Positions 1-8,274 are shown, counted from the stretch's first letter. The stretch is DNA of 37,525 nucleotides from an uncultured Puniceicoccaceae bacterium (GCA_905479975.1 CAJQOS010000048.1:1-37525), one strand, 5' to 3'. Made by a program: numbers and translations. Notes: generated from the letters alone by a model not told the origin.

Positions 1-17
1 TTAGTTGCTCTAGGCAT
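1..17 (-). CDS. rplT: 50S ribosomal protein L20, N-terminal fragment
   Basis: Only the first codons are inside the window. The minus strand opens with ATG and reads M-P-R-A-T, then runs off the edge. L20 proteins start MPR, and rplT is the usual partner directly after rpmI. L20 binds 23S rRNA early in large-subunit assembly and often regulates its own operon. It lies 91 bp downstream of rpmI on the same strand, with a hairpin between them. The call rests on five residues plus synteny. Confidence 0.75.
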
Positions 18-45
18 GTTTCTTTAATCTCTCGATTTGGTCGCT

Positions 46-75
46 GTCGGGTCGCCCATTTTCATGTTACCCGAC
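46..75 (-). promoter_or_regulatory. Hairpin in the rpmI-rplT spacer
   Basis: Arms GTCGGGT (46-52) and ACCCGAC (69-75) are a perfect 7-bp inverted repeat around a 16-nt loop, in the transcribed spacer between rpmI and rplT. There is no T-run, so it is not a standard terminator. It could be an RNA-processing site or part of an L20-type translational control region; the latter is inference from family knowledge. Confidence 0.35.
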
Positions 76-108
76 TAGCGTGAGTTTTAGTATCAAACGT
101 TCTTCGAC

Positions 109-300
109 TTAAGCGAAAGGCAATCCGCGAATGAGGTTAGCACGTTGGCCAGGAGCGACCAGTTTGCTTTGACCTGCACGGCGACGTTGCTTAACACTCT
201 TATTACGAAGGAGGTGACGGTGCCCTGGCGTGCGACGCAAGAGTTTACCGGTGCCTGTCTTCTTGAAGCGTTTGGCGATGGATTTACGTGTTTTCTGCAT
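109..300 (-). CDS. rpmI: 50S ribosomal protein L35
   Basis: A 63-residue, very basic protein of usual bL35 length. It has the characteristic N-terminal block AKRFKKTGTGKLLRR (residues 9-23), the H-x-H-L-L-x-N-K-S segment around residues 28-35, and the late basic stretch KQRRR. L35 is a component of the large ribosomal subunit. The start at 300 gives the standard N-terminus; no clear Shine-Dalgarno precedes it. rplT follows on the same strand. infC, often the first gene of this operon, is not directly upstream: the next gene is an unrelated divergent one. Confidence 0.95.
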   Translation of the reverse strand: MQKTRKSIAKRFKKTGTGKLLRRTPGHRHLLRNKSVKQRRRAGQSKLVAPGQRANLIRGLPFA

Positions 301-473
301 GAGAAAGTTGGAAAAGATGGGGAAAACACAGCGTTTGAGGCTGCTTGTAAAGGGTAAAAGCGAGAAAAACTGGGATTAGTAAAGAAGCGCCTATCCTCTC
401 ACTTCAAATATTGAACTCTGACGCACGAACGTCCAACTTCTGCGCCATCGACACAGACACAGACACTCCAGAC

Positions 474-1145
474 ATGAACACACCTGCCCCGCAAAGCCGT
501 ATCTTCGGCACAGTGGAGGGACGCGTGCGCCGACTCAAAGGCTACGCAAAGAACCATCATCTGCCCGACGGCCATCATCCTGCGGCGCAGGCATTTGTGC
601 GCAAGGTAGGACAAGAGAACGTCAAAGAGATCATCGACCAATTCTACACCGACATCCGCGGCCTATTCGGCTACAAGCGCCGCGAGTTTCAATACACCTG
701 CGAGGATGGCTTCGGCTGCATCAAGACACCCGACTTCGACCTGCAAGTGCGAATCGATCAAAGCCCGCTCGACCCGAAGAATTATATACTGACGACCGAG
801 ATCACCGCCCTGCACACGCCGGAGATCGCAACCGACGAACGCTTCACAGCTTGCTTCACGCATCACTGCGAGACACTGGTGGTCGAATTCCCCGGCTCGA
901 TCAACGTCGACGAAAAAATCGATGCGATCGAAGATATGCCCGAGATTGCCGACTCATTGAGCTACGAGCCCGACGGCAGCAGCTTTGAGCTACGCCTCAT
1001 CCCGCTAGATCTACACATTCATGTGACGGAGAGCGAAATGACTTTTCAACTGCTAACACTGCGTAACCTCGGCAAGCTAATGGAACACAGCCAGAAGGCT
1101 TTTGAGATCTTGACCGCAGCTGGACTGGGCGCGTCGTTGGGGTAA
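474..1145 (+). CDS. Uncharacterised protein, 223 aa
   Basis: I do not recognise a family. The ATG at 474 is preferred. An in-frame TTG at 411 would add 21 residues rich in D and T, but it lies inside a repeat-like stretch at about 400-440. The protein looks soluble, with no signal peptide or membrane segment. The N-terminal third is basic (VEGRVRRLKGYAKNHHLPDGHHPAAQ). A more acidic alternating strand-like region follows, and it ends in a helical, leucine-rich tail. The frame is clean with codon use like its neighbours. It stands alone between divergent rpmI and a convergent secreted-protein gene. No function is proposed. Confidence 0.7.
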   Translation: MNTPAPQSRIFGTVEGRVRRLKGYAKNHHLPDGHHPAAQAFVRKVGQENVKEIIDQFYTDIRGLFGYKRREFQYTCEDGFGCIKTPDFDLQVRIDQSPLDPKNYILTTEITALHTPEIATDERFTACFTHHCETLVVEFPGSINVDEKIDAIEDMPEIADSLSYEPDGSSFELRLIPLDLHIHVTESEMTFQLLTLRNLGKLMEHSQKAFEILTAAGLGASLG

Positions 1146-1150
1146 GATCA

Positions 1151-1180
1151 GAGACTTGAGGGCTGAGACATGAGATCTGA
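1151..1180. repeat. CTGAG/CTTGAG-word repeat, half element
   Basis: This short purine-rich stretch lies between two convergent genes and is built of gag/ctgag/cttgag words. Its 12-mer GAGACTTGAGGG (1151-1162) recurs as the reverse complement at 3173-3184, in the arm of the nested palindrome after nadA. I read it as a partial copy of that intergenic family. Confidence 0.5.
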
Positions 1181-1197
1181 AAGGTGAGCGACGAGCC

Positions 1198-1854
1198 TTA
1201 GAAGTCCTGCAAATAGACGAACTTCTTCATCGTCTCTTCGCCAGACCTAAAGATCCCATCTCGATACACATTTACATCAATGGTAGCTCCATCTGTGAAT
1301 TCTGCAAAACGTGGGTGACCTTCGATATAGACAAAACCGAACACACGCGTTGGCCGAGCAACTGGGTAAGATTTATATTTCCGTTTCGACACCTCTTCTT
1401 CTGATACTCGAATTCGATTATAAATCAAATCAGTCGGCACGCCTGTTTGAACCACGATCCCATCATCCATCACTCGGTGCACGTAGCCTCTGATCATAAA
1501 TACATGTGTCTTCTTTTCTGCTAAAATTTTAGCAGCTTCACGTACTTGAGCCTCATCGGCGATTGCCTTCAATCTCAACGCGGTTTTCTCCGCTTGCTTC
1601 GCTTCAACTTCCCTCGCCGCCGTTTCTGAGTAATTCAAAAAAATTTGAAGTTCTTCGCTTAGATCAGAAATCTTAGCGTTCTTCACTCCCTTTGAATGCT
1701 TAAACACAACCTCCGCGGGCGTCTTACTGATCAACTTCACCCCCTCATACGCAGTCCCATCCACGAGAGTTAGGGATGTAGGAAAATCGGATTCGCCACC
1801 GTATGCGCCCAAGCATACAAGGAACATCGTGCAGAATAAAATAAGCTTTGCCAT
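1198..1854 (-). CDS. Secreted uncharacterised protein with N-terminal signal peptide
   Basis: A 218-aa protein. Residues 1-20 form a signal peptide (MAKLILFCTMFLVCLGAYGG), so export is likely; the cysteine context is not a good lipobox. Residues about 28-73 (LVDGTAYEGV...KISDLSEELQ) resemble a small beta-rich module common in secreted verrucomicrobial proteins: a D-G-x-x-Y-x-x-V strand, then a G-x-x-x-A-K-I-S-D-L edge. An alanine/glutamate/lysine-rich, probably coiled-coil stretch follows (about 78-115). A C-terminal beta-rich domain (about 117-218) ends it. No catalytic motif is visible. The gene is divergent from nadA, with about 175 bp between the starts. Confidence 0.7.
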   Translation of the reverse strand: MAKLILFCTMFLVCLGAYGGESDFPTSLTLVDGTAYEGVKLISKTPAEVVFKHSKGVKNAKISDLSEELQIFLNYSETAAREVEAKQAEKTALRLKAIADEAQVREAAKILAEKKTHVFMIRGYVHRVMDDGIVVQTGVPTDLIYNRIRVSEEEVSKRKYKSYPVARPTRVFGFVYIEGHPRFAEFTDGATIDVNVYRDGIFRSGEETMKKFVYLQDF

Positions 1855-2030
1855 ATGTAACGTGTTTTTTGAGCAAACGTTCCAAGGCCGTCAAATCTGA
1901 ATCATTCAAAAGTGAGTTATAAAACCCCAATAAGCCTACCACTCAATTGATCAGTGACCGCACAGGCTGCCAGCTTGACTTAATCGTGGCTTCACTAGAT
2001 GTTCGTCGGCTTTTTCCAACGACCCGCACC

Positions 2031-3017
2031 ATGGCAACTACCACTCTCAACTACGAACCTATGGTCTTCAACCCACGTAACGGGGAAGAAGAACCACTCT
2101 CTACGATGCAACTTGAGGTGCTCGCGCTCAAAAAGGAGCGCAACGCCGTGATCCTCGCGCACAACTACCAAGTGGATGAGATTCAGCGCGTGGCCGACTA
2201 CGTAGGCGACTCCCTCGGCCTCGCCTATCAGGCCGCCGAAGCAGATGCCGACGCGATCGTCTTCTGCGGCGTGCACTTCATGGCCGAGACTGCCAAGATC
2301 GTAAATCCAGCCAAAGCGGTGCTCTTGCCCGACATGGCAGCTGGCTGCTCGCTGGCCGATTCCTGCCCTGCGGAAAAATTGGCCGCGTATAAAGCTGCCA
2401 ACCCAAATGTTTACGTCGTCGCTTACATCAATTGCTCAGCGGCCGTTAAAGCGCTCTGCGATGTGATCTGCACCAGCGGCAACGCCAAGACCATCATTGA
2501 GAACGTGCCTGCCGACCGCGACATCCTGTTCGTGCCGGATCAAAACCTTGGCCAATGGGTCTCCAAGCAGACTGGCCGCGAGATGCAGCTATGGCCGGGA
2601 TCGTGCTATGCGCACGTGCTGTTCACCCAGCAAGCCATCGAAGCGCTGAAGCTCAAATTCCCGGAAGCACTCGTCGTCGCCCACCCGGAATGCGTGGAAA
2701 CCGTGCGCGACAATGCGGACGTGGTTTGCAGCACCGAGAAGATGATCGGCTTCTGCAAAGATAGCGACGCACAGCAATTTATCATTATCACCGAAACCGG
2801 CATGATCCACCGCTTGCAACGCGAAGCGCCGGACAAGACTTTCATCGCCGGCCCCACTGATACCTGCGCCTGCAACGATTGCCGCTTCATGAAAATGAAC
2901 ACCATCGAGAAGCTACGCGACTGCCTGCGCGACATGAGCCCACAGATCGAGATGGACGAAGACGTGCGTCAACAAGCCTACCTGCCACTCAAGCGCATGC
3001 TTGATTGGAGCAAATAG
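2031..3017 (+). CDS. nadA: Quinolinate synthase
   Basis: NadA condenses iminoaspartate with dihydroxyacetone phosphate to quinolinate in de novo NAD synthesis, using a [4Fe-4S] cluster. From the ATG at 2031 the protein is 328 aa, within the family range. Visible hallmarks are AHNYQ (residues 43-47), GDSLGLA, CGVHFMAETAKI (79-90), AGCSLADSC (C106), WPGSCYAH (C192), AHPEC and the C-terminal CACNDCRFMKMN (C281/C284). C106, C192 and one of the last pair are the expected cluster ligands. Codons upstream of 2031, back to 1947, do not look like family sequence. No nadB or nadC is adjacent. A nested palindromic repeat begins two bases after the stop codon. Confidence 0.96.
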   Translation: MATTTLNYEPMVFNPRNGEEEPLSTMQLEVLALKKERNAVILAHNYQVDEIQRVADYVGDSLGLAYQAAEADADAIVFCGVHFMAETAKIVNPAKAVLLPDMAAGCSLADSCPAEKLAAYKAANPNVYVVAYINCSAAVKALCDVICTSGNAKTIIENVPADRDILFVPDQNLGQWVSKQTGREMQLWPGSCYAHVLFTQQAIEALKLKFPEALVVAHPECVETVRDNADVVCSTEKMIGFCKDSDAQQFIIITETGMIHRLQREAPDKTFIAGPTDTCACNDCRFMKMNTIEKLRDCLRDMSPQIEMDEDVRQQAYLPLKRMLDWSK

Positions 3018-3018
3018 A

Positions 3019-3211
3019 AGAGAGCTGAGGTGGGAGAGCTGAGACTTGAGAACGTCGAACCCTCAACTTCGAACGCCCAATACTGAATACATGACGTTCA
3101 TTCACCATCCAAGTTGGACGCTGAGCGTTCGACGTTCAACAGCTATTATTCATTGCGGTGAAACCGCCTAAGCCCTCAAGTCTCAGCCCTCAGGCCTCAG
3201 CTCTCAGCCAT
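3019..3211. repeat. Nested palindromic intergenic repeat after nadA
   Basis: Two pairs of arms are nested. The outer pair is GCTGAGACTTGAG (3038-3050) with CTCAAGTCTCAGC (3175-3187), 13 bp perfect. The inner pair is GAACGTCGAAC (3050-3060) with GTTCGACGTTC (3127-3137), 11 bp perfect. Flanking gag/ctgag and ctc/ctcag words extend the symmetry imperfectly. The right part runs into the first codons of the next reading frame. No transposase is nearby, so it looks like a non-autonomous repeat. Confidence 0.7.
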
Positions 3212-4393
3212 CGCGCCGCTGCGACCTATCGCAATGATGTGTTGCGCGCGCCCTTTTACGGGATCTTGGAAGCGGGCTGGTCGACCTTTGCGTTGCTAAT
3301 TGCGATCCGCCACTTCGGCGCACCGGAGAGCTACAAGGCATTTATCGCGGCAGCCTGGCCGATCGGCTTCTTACTCACGCCGCTCACACTCTACTTTGTC
3401 GCCAAGCGGCGCTTCCGCCCGAGCCTTGCGTCTGCCTGCATGTTCGCGCTCGCCGCCCTCCTCATGGTCGGCGCCACCGTTGTTCAGAGTCTGACGATTT
3501 TCACCGTATTCATCATCACCAGTCAAATGGCGACGGTGCAGCAAGGCCCGTTGATGATTCAAATCTACGCGGAGAACTACCCAGCCAGTGAGCGCGGCAG
3601 TCGAATGACGACGCCCTTCATACTCACCGCGCTGAGTATGATTCTATTCTCATTACTCGGCGGCTGGCTGCTCGACCTCTCGATCAACACCTACCATATA
3701 TTGTTTGTCATTATGGTGCTCTCTGCCGCAGCCTGCGGCTGGGCGACCAATCGCATACCGAGCACGCCGCTCTCCACCGAGCACGTCGGCAATCCATGGC
3801 AAAACTTCAGCCTCATCTGGAAAGATAAGCTCTTCGGCTATCTGCTCGGCAGTTGGATGCTGCTCGGGCTGGGTAACCTGATCACGATGCCGATCCGCGT
3901 TGAATATCTCGCCAACCCGAAGTTTGGCATCAACGCCGACAATGCCACCATCGCGTTTCTGCTCGTCGTCGTGCCGGCGGCCGCACGCATTCTCAGCACG
4001 AAGCTCTGGGGCTGTCTCTTCGACAAGCTCCACTTCATCACCACGCGCAACTTACTCAACGCCTTCTTCCTGCTCGGCATTGTCGGCTTCTTTTTTACCA
4101 AGAATATTTACGTGCTCACCTTTGCGATGATCTTAGTCGGTCTAGCCACCGGCGGCGGAAAAATCATCTGGAGCCTGTGGGTGACGAAGATCGCGCCCCA
4201 CGAAAAAATCTCCTCTTACATGAGCATCCACATGGCACTGACTGGATTCCGCGGCACACTGGCTCCGTTTATTGGCTATTGGATTCTCAGTAACTCCGCG
4301 CCCAAAGGTGTCGCCTTCGTCGGCATGATTCTGATCGGAGTCTCCATCGTGCTGTTCGAGTGCGTGCGCCACCATAAACGGTTTGAACGCTAG
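3158..4393 (+). CDS. Major facilitator superfamily transporter
   Basis: A hydrophobic protein of up to 411 aa with about 12 predicted membrane helices in two halves, the normal MFS size. A basic cytoplasmic loop (VAKRRFRPS) follows helix 2. A longer hydrophilic loop (about residues 198-222) separates the halves. The second half has a repeat-like turn at LWGCLFDKL. The substrate cannot be told from sequence. The start is uncertain. GTG at 3158 opens the frame, but residues 4-18 (PKPSSLSPQASALSHR) are translated palindromic repeat. The GTG at 3239 or TTG at 3242, just before FYGILEAGWSTFALL, may be the true start. Confidence 0.85.
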   Translation: MKPPKPSSLSPQASALSHRAAATYRNDVLRAPFYGILEAGWSTFALLIAIRHFGAPESYKAFIAAAWPIGFLLTPLTLYFVAKRRFRPSLASACMFALAALLMVGATVVQSLTIFTVFIITSQMATVQQGPLMIQIYAENYPASERGSRMTTPFILTALSMILFSLLGGWLLDLSINTYHILFVIMVLSAAACGWATNRIPSTPLSTEHVGNPWQNFSLIWKDKLFGYLLGSWMLLGLGNLITMPIRVEYLANPKFGINADNATIAFLLVVVPAAARILSTKLWGCLFDKLHFITTRNLLNAFFLLGIVGFFFTKNIYVLTFAMILVGLATGGGKIIWSLWVTKIAPHEKISSYMSIHMALTGFRGTLAPFIGYWILSNSAPKGVAFVGMILIGVSIVLFECVRHHKRFER

Positions 4394-4504
4394 AAACTCA
4401 CAGGCAGGGCGGAGGTCTGTTCGTTATTTCGCATCCGAATGACATTCACCTAATTCAGCGGCAACTGCCTGAGACCTTGGTTCGCCAAGACTACGTATCT
4501 CGAT

Positions 4505-5749
4505 TCAGAAAAAAGTTCGCAGCCCCACATAGGTCGTCCAACCTTTATAGACGAGATGACTCTCCGAGGTGACCTCATCGTATTCCAGACCGAGCATCAG
4601 CTTCAGTTGGTCTTTTTTCAGGTGCGTGTTGACTCCCACATACGCACTCTGGTGCTCGTCCCCCCGCCCTCCGCTTGAACCTAAATCAGCATCACCGACA
4701 GCATCCGCACTACGGGCATAGCGGCTCCATAGACGAATCCCCTCAGCTTCCTCGGAGCCTTGGTATTGGTAGCGCGCAACGACTTCGAGCCGATCTTGAA
4801 GGATCCAGTGTGAGCCCAGTAACACGAAGCCCCAAAAGTTACCTTCACGCTCATCGATCTGTTGTCCGTTATCTCCGCAGATGAAATTACCACGCAACTC
4901 CCAAGGCCCCTCCCCGACATGAGCAGCGAGTGAGCCCACCCATTTCAGCCCGCCTGAGAGTTGCTCATCCTCACTGGAACGGTCTTGGTAAAACCCGGAA
5001 AGCGTCACCGACTTGAGGCAGAAACCATTGTCCATCGCAACGGTGAAGGTGGCATCCCCATAAAACAAACAGCCATCATCCCAGGTCGAGAATTCGGTGG
5101 AATCATCCGTGCTGAAAATTCCGGCAGTCGCTTTCCAGCCATTTTGCTTCAAGTCAAACCATGACCCCGTCGGATTGGAATATCCTTCAGTATAAGGCCA
5201 CACCTTGTTTGCTATGGCAGAACGCTCGACCGTCTTGATATATTTCGAAGACACGTGCCACTCGTCACTGACATTCAGTTGCTTTTTCCCATAAGCCACG
5301 ACAAAGGCGTCCAGCGCCTCCAACTCGAGGAGTTTTTTGACGTCGGCCTTCAACGCGAGATCCCAAATGTGCTGATACCCCCAGTCGGTCGGCCCATCGA
5401 TTGGGTTGCGATCCTTCACTAAGACCGTGCGCCCAATCACCTGAAAGTATTTGGCGAATCGAGCCTGCCCTCCCAGGTAGACACGCCGGACCTCTGTGGT
5501 GTCGTAATTAAAGTCCGCCCCGTTACTATCCGTGCCGTCCACATAGCCATATTGCCACTGCACACGACCAAAGAGCTTTGCATCCCAAAACCACGGCTCT
5601 TTTGAAGGAAACAGCTCAGCGAAGCCGGATCCCACCAGTCCGGGCAGCACTGCCTCTTGCCCATTAGACGTTAAAGCGTCTGCCCCTACAGCGACTGTAG
5701 CACTCGCCTGAAACGCACACACAGCACTTAATAGCGCATACAACTTCAT
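4505..5749 (-). CDS. Outer-membrane porin, phosphate-selective porin O/P family
   Basis: A 414-aa protein from the inner ATG (MKLYALL; an ATG two codons earlier is also possible). It has a signal peptide ending near A-V-G-A and a mature chain of alternating polar/aromatic beta strands, ending in phenylalanine (LRTFF), the C-terminal signature of outer-membrane barrels. The run of paired strands (LFGRVQWQYGYVDG, EVRRVYLGGQARF, FQVIGRTVL, LELMLGLEYDEV late) and the overall length match the OprP/OprO-like family. It would form a diffusion channel for anions or other small solutes; the real specificity is unknown. It is monocistronic and convergent with the MFS gene. Confidence 0.8.
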   Translation of the reverse strand: MKLYALLSAVCAFQASATVAVGADALTSNGQEAVLPGLVGSGFAELFPSKEPWFWDAKLFGRVQWQYGYVDGTDSNGADFNYDTTEVRRVYLGGQARFAKYFQVIGRTVLVKDRNPIDGPTDWGYQHIWDLALKADVKKLLELEALDAFVVAYGKKQLNVSDEWHVSSKYIKTVERSAIANKVWPYTEGYSNPTGSWFDLKQNGWKATAGIFSTDDSTEFSTWDDGCLFYGDATFTVAMDNGFCLKSVTLSGFYQDRSSEDEQLSGGLKWVGSLAAHVGEGPWELRGNFICGDNGQQIDEREGNFWGFVLLGSHWILQDRLEVVARYQYQGSEEAEGIRLWSRYARSADAVGDADLGSSGGRGDEHQSAYVGVNTHLKKDQLKLMLGLEYDEVTSESHLVYKGWTTYVGLRTFF

Positions 5750-5850
5750 GCACATAACATAGATGAAGCAACTGACTCAGGCAAGCCAGACAACAAGAAG
5801 CCAGTTTGTTTCTAGCTCGTGTCTTTATCGTAGCACTCGCCCGCAGGGCG

Positions 5851-6447
5851 TCACTGATACTCGCGCCGGCCTTCAAGCGCGCTGCGCAAGGTCACTGAAT
5901 CGGCGTAAGTCACACCGCCACCGCTCGGCAGGCCGAAGCCGATACGCGTGACTTTGATCGGGCGCAGCCCAACGATTTCTTCCTGAATATAATGGCAAGT
6001 CGCTTGCCCTTCGATATCGTTAGAAAGCGCGAGGACAAACTCGGTGATCTCGCCGGATTCAAGCCGCGCACTCAGGCTTTGTAAATTAAGGTCTTCGGGG
6101 CCGACGCCATGAATCGGCGAGAGCTTACCATGCAGGACATGATACTGCCCCTTCCATGCGGCCGAACGCTCGAGCGCGATCAGATCCGGCACATGCTCAA
6201 CCACACAGATCGAGCCCGGGTTACGCCGGTCATCGACGCAAATCGCACACAGGGCACTCTCGGCAATATTGCCGCAGGTCTCACAACGACGCACCGCATC
6301 GCGTGCCTTGCCCATCGACTCCATGAGATCCTCCAACGCCTCGGGCTGTTCGACCAGCAAGTGCATCGCAATGCGCTCGGCGGATCGAAAGCCCAAGCCC
6401 GGCAGGCGCTTCAGCTCCTGCAAGAGGGTCTCAAAGGCGGGAGTCAC
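5851..6447 (-). CDS. recR: Recombination mediator protein RecR
   Basis: RecR acts with RecF/RecO to load RecA on single-stranded gaps. The 198-aa length is typical. The N-terminal helix-hairpin-helix has LPGLGFRSAERIA (residues 15-27). The C4 zinc finger is CETCGN...CAIC (C55, C58, C67, C70). A Toprim domain follows with SICVVEHVPDLIALE (from residue 79), HGKLSPIHGVGPEDL (106-120) and LALSNDIEGQAT. The start is GTG at 6447, giving the expected N-terminus; no ATG lies close by. ybaB ends 12 bp upstream on the same strand, the standard ybaB-recR pairing; dnaX, which often precedes them, is not here. Confidence 0.96.
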   Translation of the reverse strand: MTPAFETLLQELKRLPGLGFRSAERIAMHLLVEQPEALEDLMESMGKARDAVRRCETCGNIAESALCAICVDDRRNPGSICVVEHVPDLIALERSAAWKGQYHVLHGKLSPIHGVGPEDLNLQSLSARLESGEITEFVLALSNDIEGQATCHYIQEEIVGLRPIKVTRIGFGLPSGGGVTYADSVTLRSALEGRREYQ

Positions 6448-6459
6448 AGAAACAGCGGA

Positions 6460-6768
6460 TTAAAATCCAGGAAAGCCGCCCATGCCACCAGTCACGGAGC
6501 CCATGGCTTCTTCACTGGTTTCCTTGGCTTTCGCAGCAGCTTCTTGAACCGCACCGAGCAGGGTCTCTTCAACAAACTCCGCGTCTTCTTTCAAAAATTC
6601 CGGATCGATCTTGAAGGCCTGAAATTCGCCCTGACCATTGATCTGAATGTTGATCGCGCCGCCGCCACTGGAGACTTCGATGATTTGCTCTGCGAGCTTT
6701 CCTTGGATGCCCTCCATCTGCTTTTGCATCTTTTGGGCCTGCTTCAATAGTTTACCAACTCCTGCCAT
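6460..6768 (-). CDS. ybaB: YbaB/EbfC-family nucleoid-associated protein
   Basis: A 102-aa DNA-binding protein of standard length. The N-terminal helix MAGVGKLLKQAQKMQKQMEG and the central strands (EVSSGGGAINIQINGQGEFQAFKIDPEFL) are the family core. The C-terminal helix is followed by a glycine-rich tail (GSVTGGMGGFPGF) typical of YbaB. These proteins form dimers that coat DNA and often accompany RecR. There is no Shine-Dalgarno: the bases before ATG are A/T-rich. A TATAAC-like hexamer about 21 bp upstream of the ATG is a possible -10 element. Confidence 0.93.
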   Translation of the reverse strand: MAGVGKLLKQAQKMQKQMEGIQGKLAEQIIEVSSGGGAINIQINGQGEFQAFKIDPEFLKEDAEFVEETLLGAVQEAAAKAKETSEEAMGSVTGGMGGFPGF

Positions 6769-6922
6769 AATAAATTTTTTCTGTTTGGGTTATAATTCGT
6801 TGAATAAAGGCGGGAGTGTCCACGAAGCGCAGAGGTTGAGTCAAGCCGATTGAGCCTAAATCCAGAAGTCGGAGGTCAGAGAACAGAGGTCAGTCACTGA
6901 AAATCAAACACTTAAAGCAACA

Positions 6923-7744
6923 TCAACTCTGAGATTCCACCTCGGGCACCGTCAGAATGAAGCGAATCGTGCTATTCGCAGGGCCTAATACCAGGGTGTT
7001 TTTTCCCGTCCGCAGTCGCACGCGATGCTCCTTCGAGCCGCTCCCCAGCATTATACCGTTGACGATGGTGCCGAGTTTACTGCCCCGATCTTGGATAAAG
7101 TAAGCGCCCTTTTCCTTCTCAATCGCACAATGCGTGCGCGAAACACGATATGGCATACGGTCGCCGATCAACAGATGCGTCTTCGAAAATACATCCACGC
7201 AGGCCGCGAGATCGGCACGACGCCCGAATGCAAACGGAAAGCACGTCAGCGTCTGTGTTTGCAGTGAAGACTGTGTGCGCGTCTCATCCGAATCCGGCTC
7301 CAGCACGAGTCGCCCCGCGACAGCGACAGCGACAGCCGGCGCACGCGTGCTCACTTTAGTTTGAGTCGATGAAGACCGTTGCGCGTCGAGCTGTTGATGT
7401 GCCTCACGTAAACGCTCGTTCGTCACGCGGAGTCGTTCAAAAATCGTCGTCAGGAATGGCACCAAGAGCTCGCCACCGCCAGCGAGCGACTCGTTAAAAT
7501 CCTGCTCTGTAATCACCTCGACAGTCAAAGCACTCAGCGCACGGGCGGTCGCAGAGCGCGGCAAACGCTCAATCATCCCCATTTCACCGAATATTTCTCC
7601 CTCACCGAGCGTCGCCAACACCACCTTGGAGCTGCCGTCATCGATCGAGATCTCAACAGAACCTGCGATGATCCGATACGCCTCCTCACTATAATCGCCT
7701 TGAGCGAATAGTCGGATACCGGCAGCAAATGTCTCTTGTTTCAT
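6923..7744 (-). CDS. Cyclic-nucleotide-binding-like and FHA domain fusion protein
   Basis: A 273-aa cytoplasmic protein with two sensor modules. Residues 1-115 form a cNMP-binding-like beta roll: FAQGDYSEEAYRIIAGSVEI, LGEGEIFGEMGMIERLPRSATARAL. The GEMG/PRSATARA segment is the phosphate-binding cassette region. Residues about 112-135 (FLTTIFERLRVTNERLREAHQQLD) are a likely coiled coil. Residues about 185-270 are an FHA domain with the VSRTHC and GSKLGTIVNG signatures that read phospho-threonine. There is no helix-turn-helix, kinase or phosphatase domain, so it is probably an adaptor linking a nucleotide signal to phosphoprotein binding. A strong terminator separates it from the gene upstream. 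Confidence 0.88.
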   Translation of the reverse strand: MKQETFAAGIRLFAQGDYSEEAYRIIAGSVEISIDDGSSKVVLATLGEGEIFGEMGMIERLPRSATARALSALTVEVITEQDFNESLAGGGELLVPFLTTIFERLRVTNERLREAHQQLDAQRSSSTQTKVSTRAPAVAVAVAGRLVLEPDSDETRTQSSLQTQTLTCFPFAFGRRADLAACVDVFSKTHLLIGDRMPYRVSRTHCAIEKEKGAYFIQDRGSKLGTIVNGIMLGSGSKEHRVRLRTGKNTLVLGPANSTIRFILTVPEVESQS

Positions 7745-7750
7745 GGGAAA

Positions 7751-7783
7751 TATAAAAAATCCGCAGTCACAGTGACTGCGGAT
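7751..7783 (-). terminator. Rho-independent terminator after the CBS-pair gene
   Basis: A perfect 11-bp stem has left arm 7759-7769, a CAG loop and right arm 7773-7783. On the minus strand it is followed by a T-run (A-run at 7754-7759 on the plus strand). It lies 30 bp past the stop of the CBS-pair gene and just before the next start, so the two genes should be separate transcription units. Confidence 0.9.
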
Positions 7784-7813
7784 CTTTCAGAAGAAGCATT
7801 CAATCAAAATAAA

Positions 7814-8266
7814 TCAACCCGGATAATCATCAAAGATGTAACGACGAAGGTTTTCCGCCTCCATCTCATTCACCTTTAACAGCCAACGAGTCACGTCGCC
7901 AATCGAGATTAGGCCAAGCAATTGATCACCATCAAACACAGGCAAGTGCCGCACGCGCTTGTCAGTCATCATCTGCATCGCATCCTCCACCGAAGTCTCC
8001 TGCGTAATGGATAAAAAATCTGCCGTCATCACCTCACTGACTTTGGTCCCCTTGGGATCACGTCCGGCGGCGACGACACGCGTCAACACATCACGTTCAG
8101 TAAAAATGCCGACCACTCGGTCTGCATCCTGCACAATGATCGAGCCCACACGTTGACGATTCATTTCAGAGACTGCGGCATCAACGGTTGAATCAACAGC
8201 AATACAATAGACGGACGTGCTCTTCTCTTTGAGAAGAATGGTAACAGATACTTTATTTAAGGGCAT
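7814..8266 (-). CDS. CBS domain pair protein
   Basis: A 150-aa stand-alone Bateman module. CBS1 covers roughly residues 12-72 (SVYCIAVDSTVDAAVSEMNRQ, VGSIIV, RVVGIFTERD). CBS2 covers about 76-136 (VMTADFLSITQETSVEDAMQMM, RVRHLPVFDGDQLLGLISIGDV). The GIFTERD and GLISIGD segments are the usual adenosine-nucleotide-binding edges. Such proteins act as energy-state sensors bound to AMP, ATP or SAM; the partner is unknown here. The promoter -10 hexamer lies only 8 bp before the ATG, so the mRNA is probably leaderless. A terminator follows directly. Confidence 0.93.
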   Translation of the reverse strand: MPLNKVSVTILLKEKSTSVYCIAVDSTVDAAVSEMNRQRVGSIIVQDADRVVGIFTERDVLTRVVAAGRDPKGTKVSEVMTADFLSITQETSVEDAMQMMTDKRVRHLPVFDGDQLLGLISIGDVTRWLLKVNEMEAENLRRYIFDDYPG

Positions 8267-8274
8267 AAGTAATC

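Noticed and set aside
3158..3211. Genuine conserved N-terminal tail of the MFS transporter
   Set aside because: The codons coincide with the palindromic repeat arm, so conservation cannot be assumed.
4476..4489. CTTGG-TTCG-CCAAG hairpin as a terminator between the MFS and porin genes
   Set aside because: Stem of only 5 bp and no T-run on either strand.
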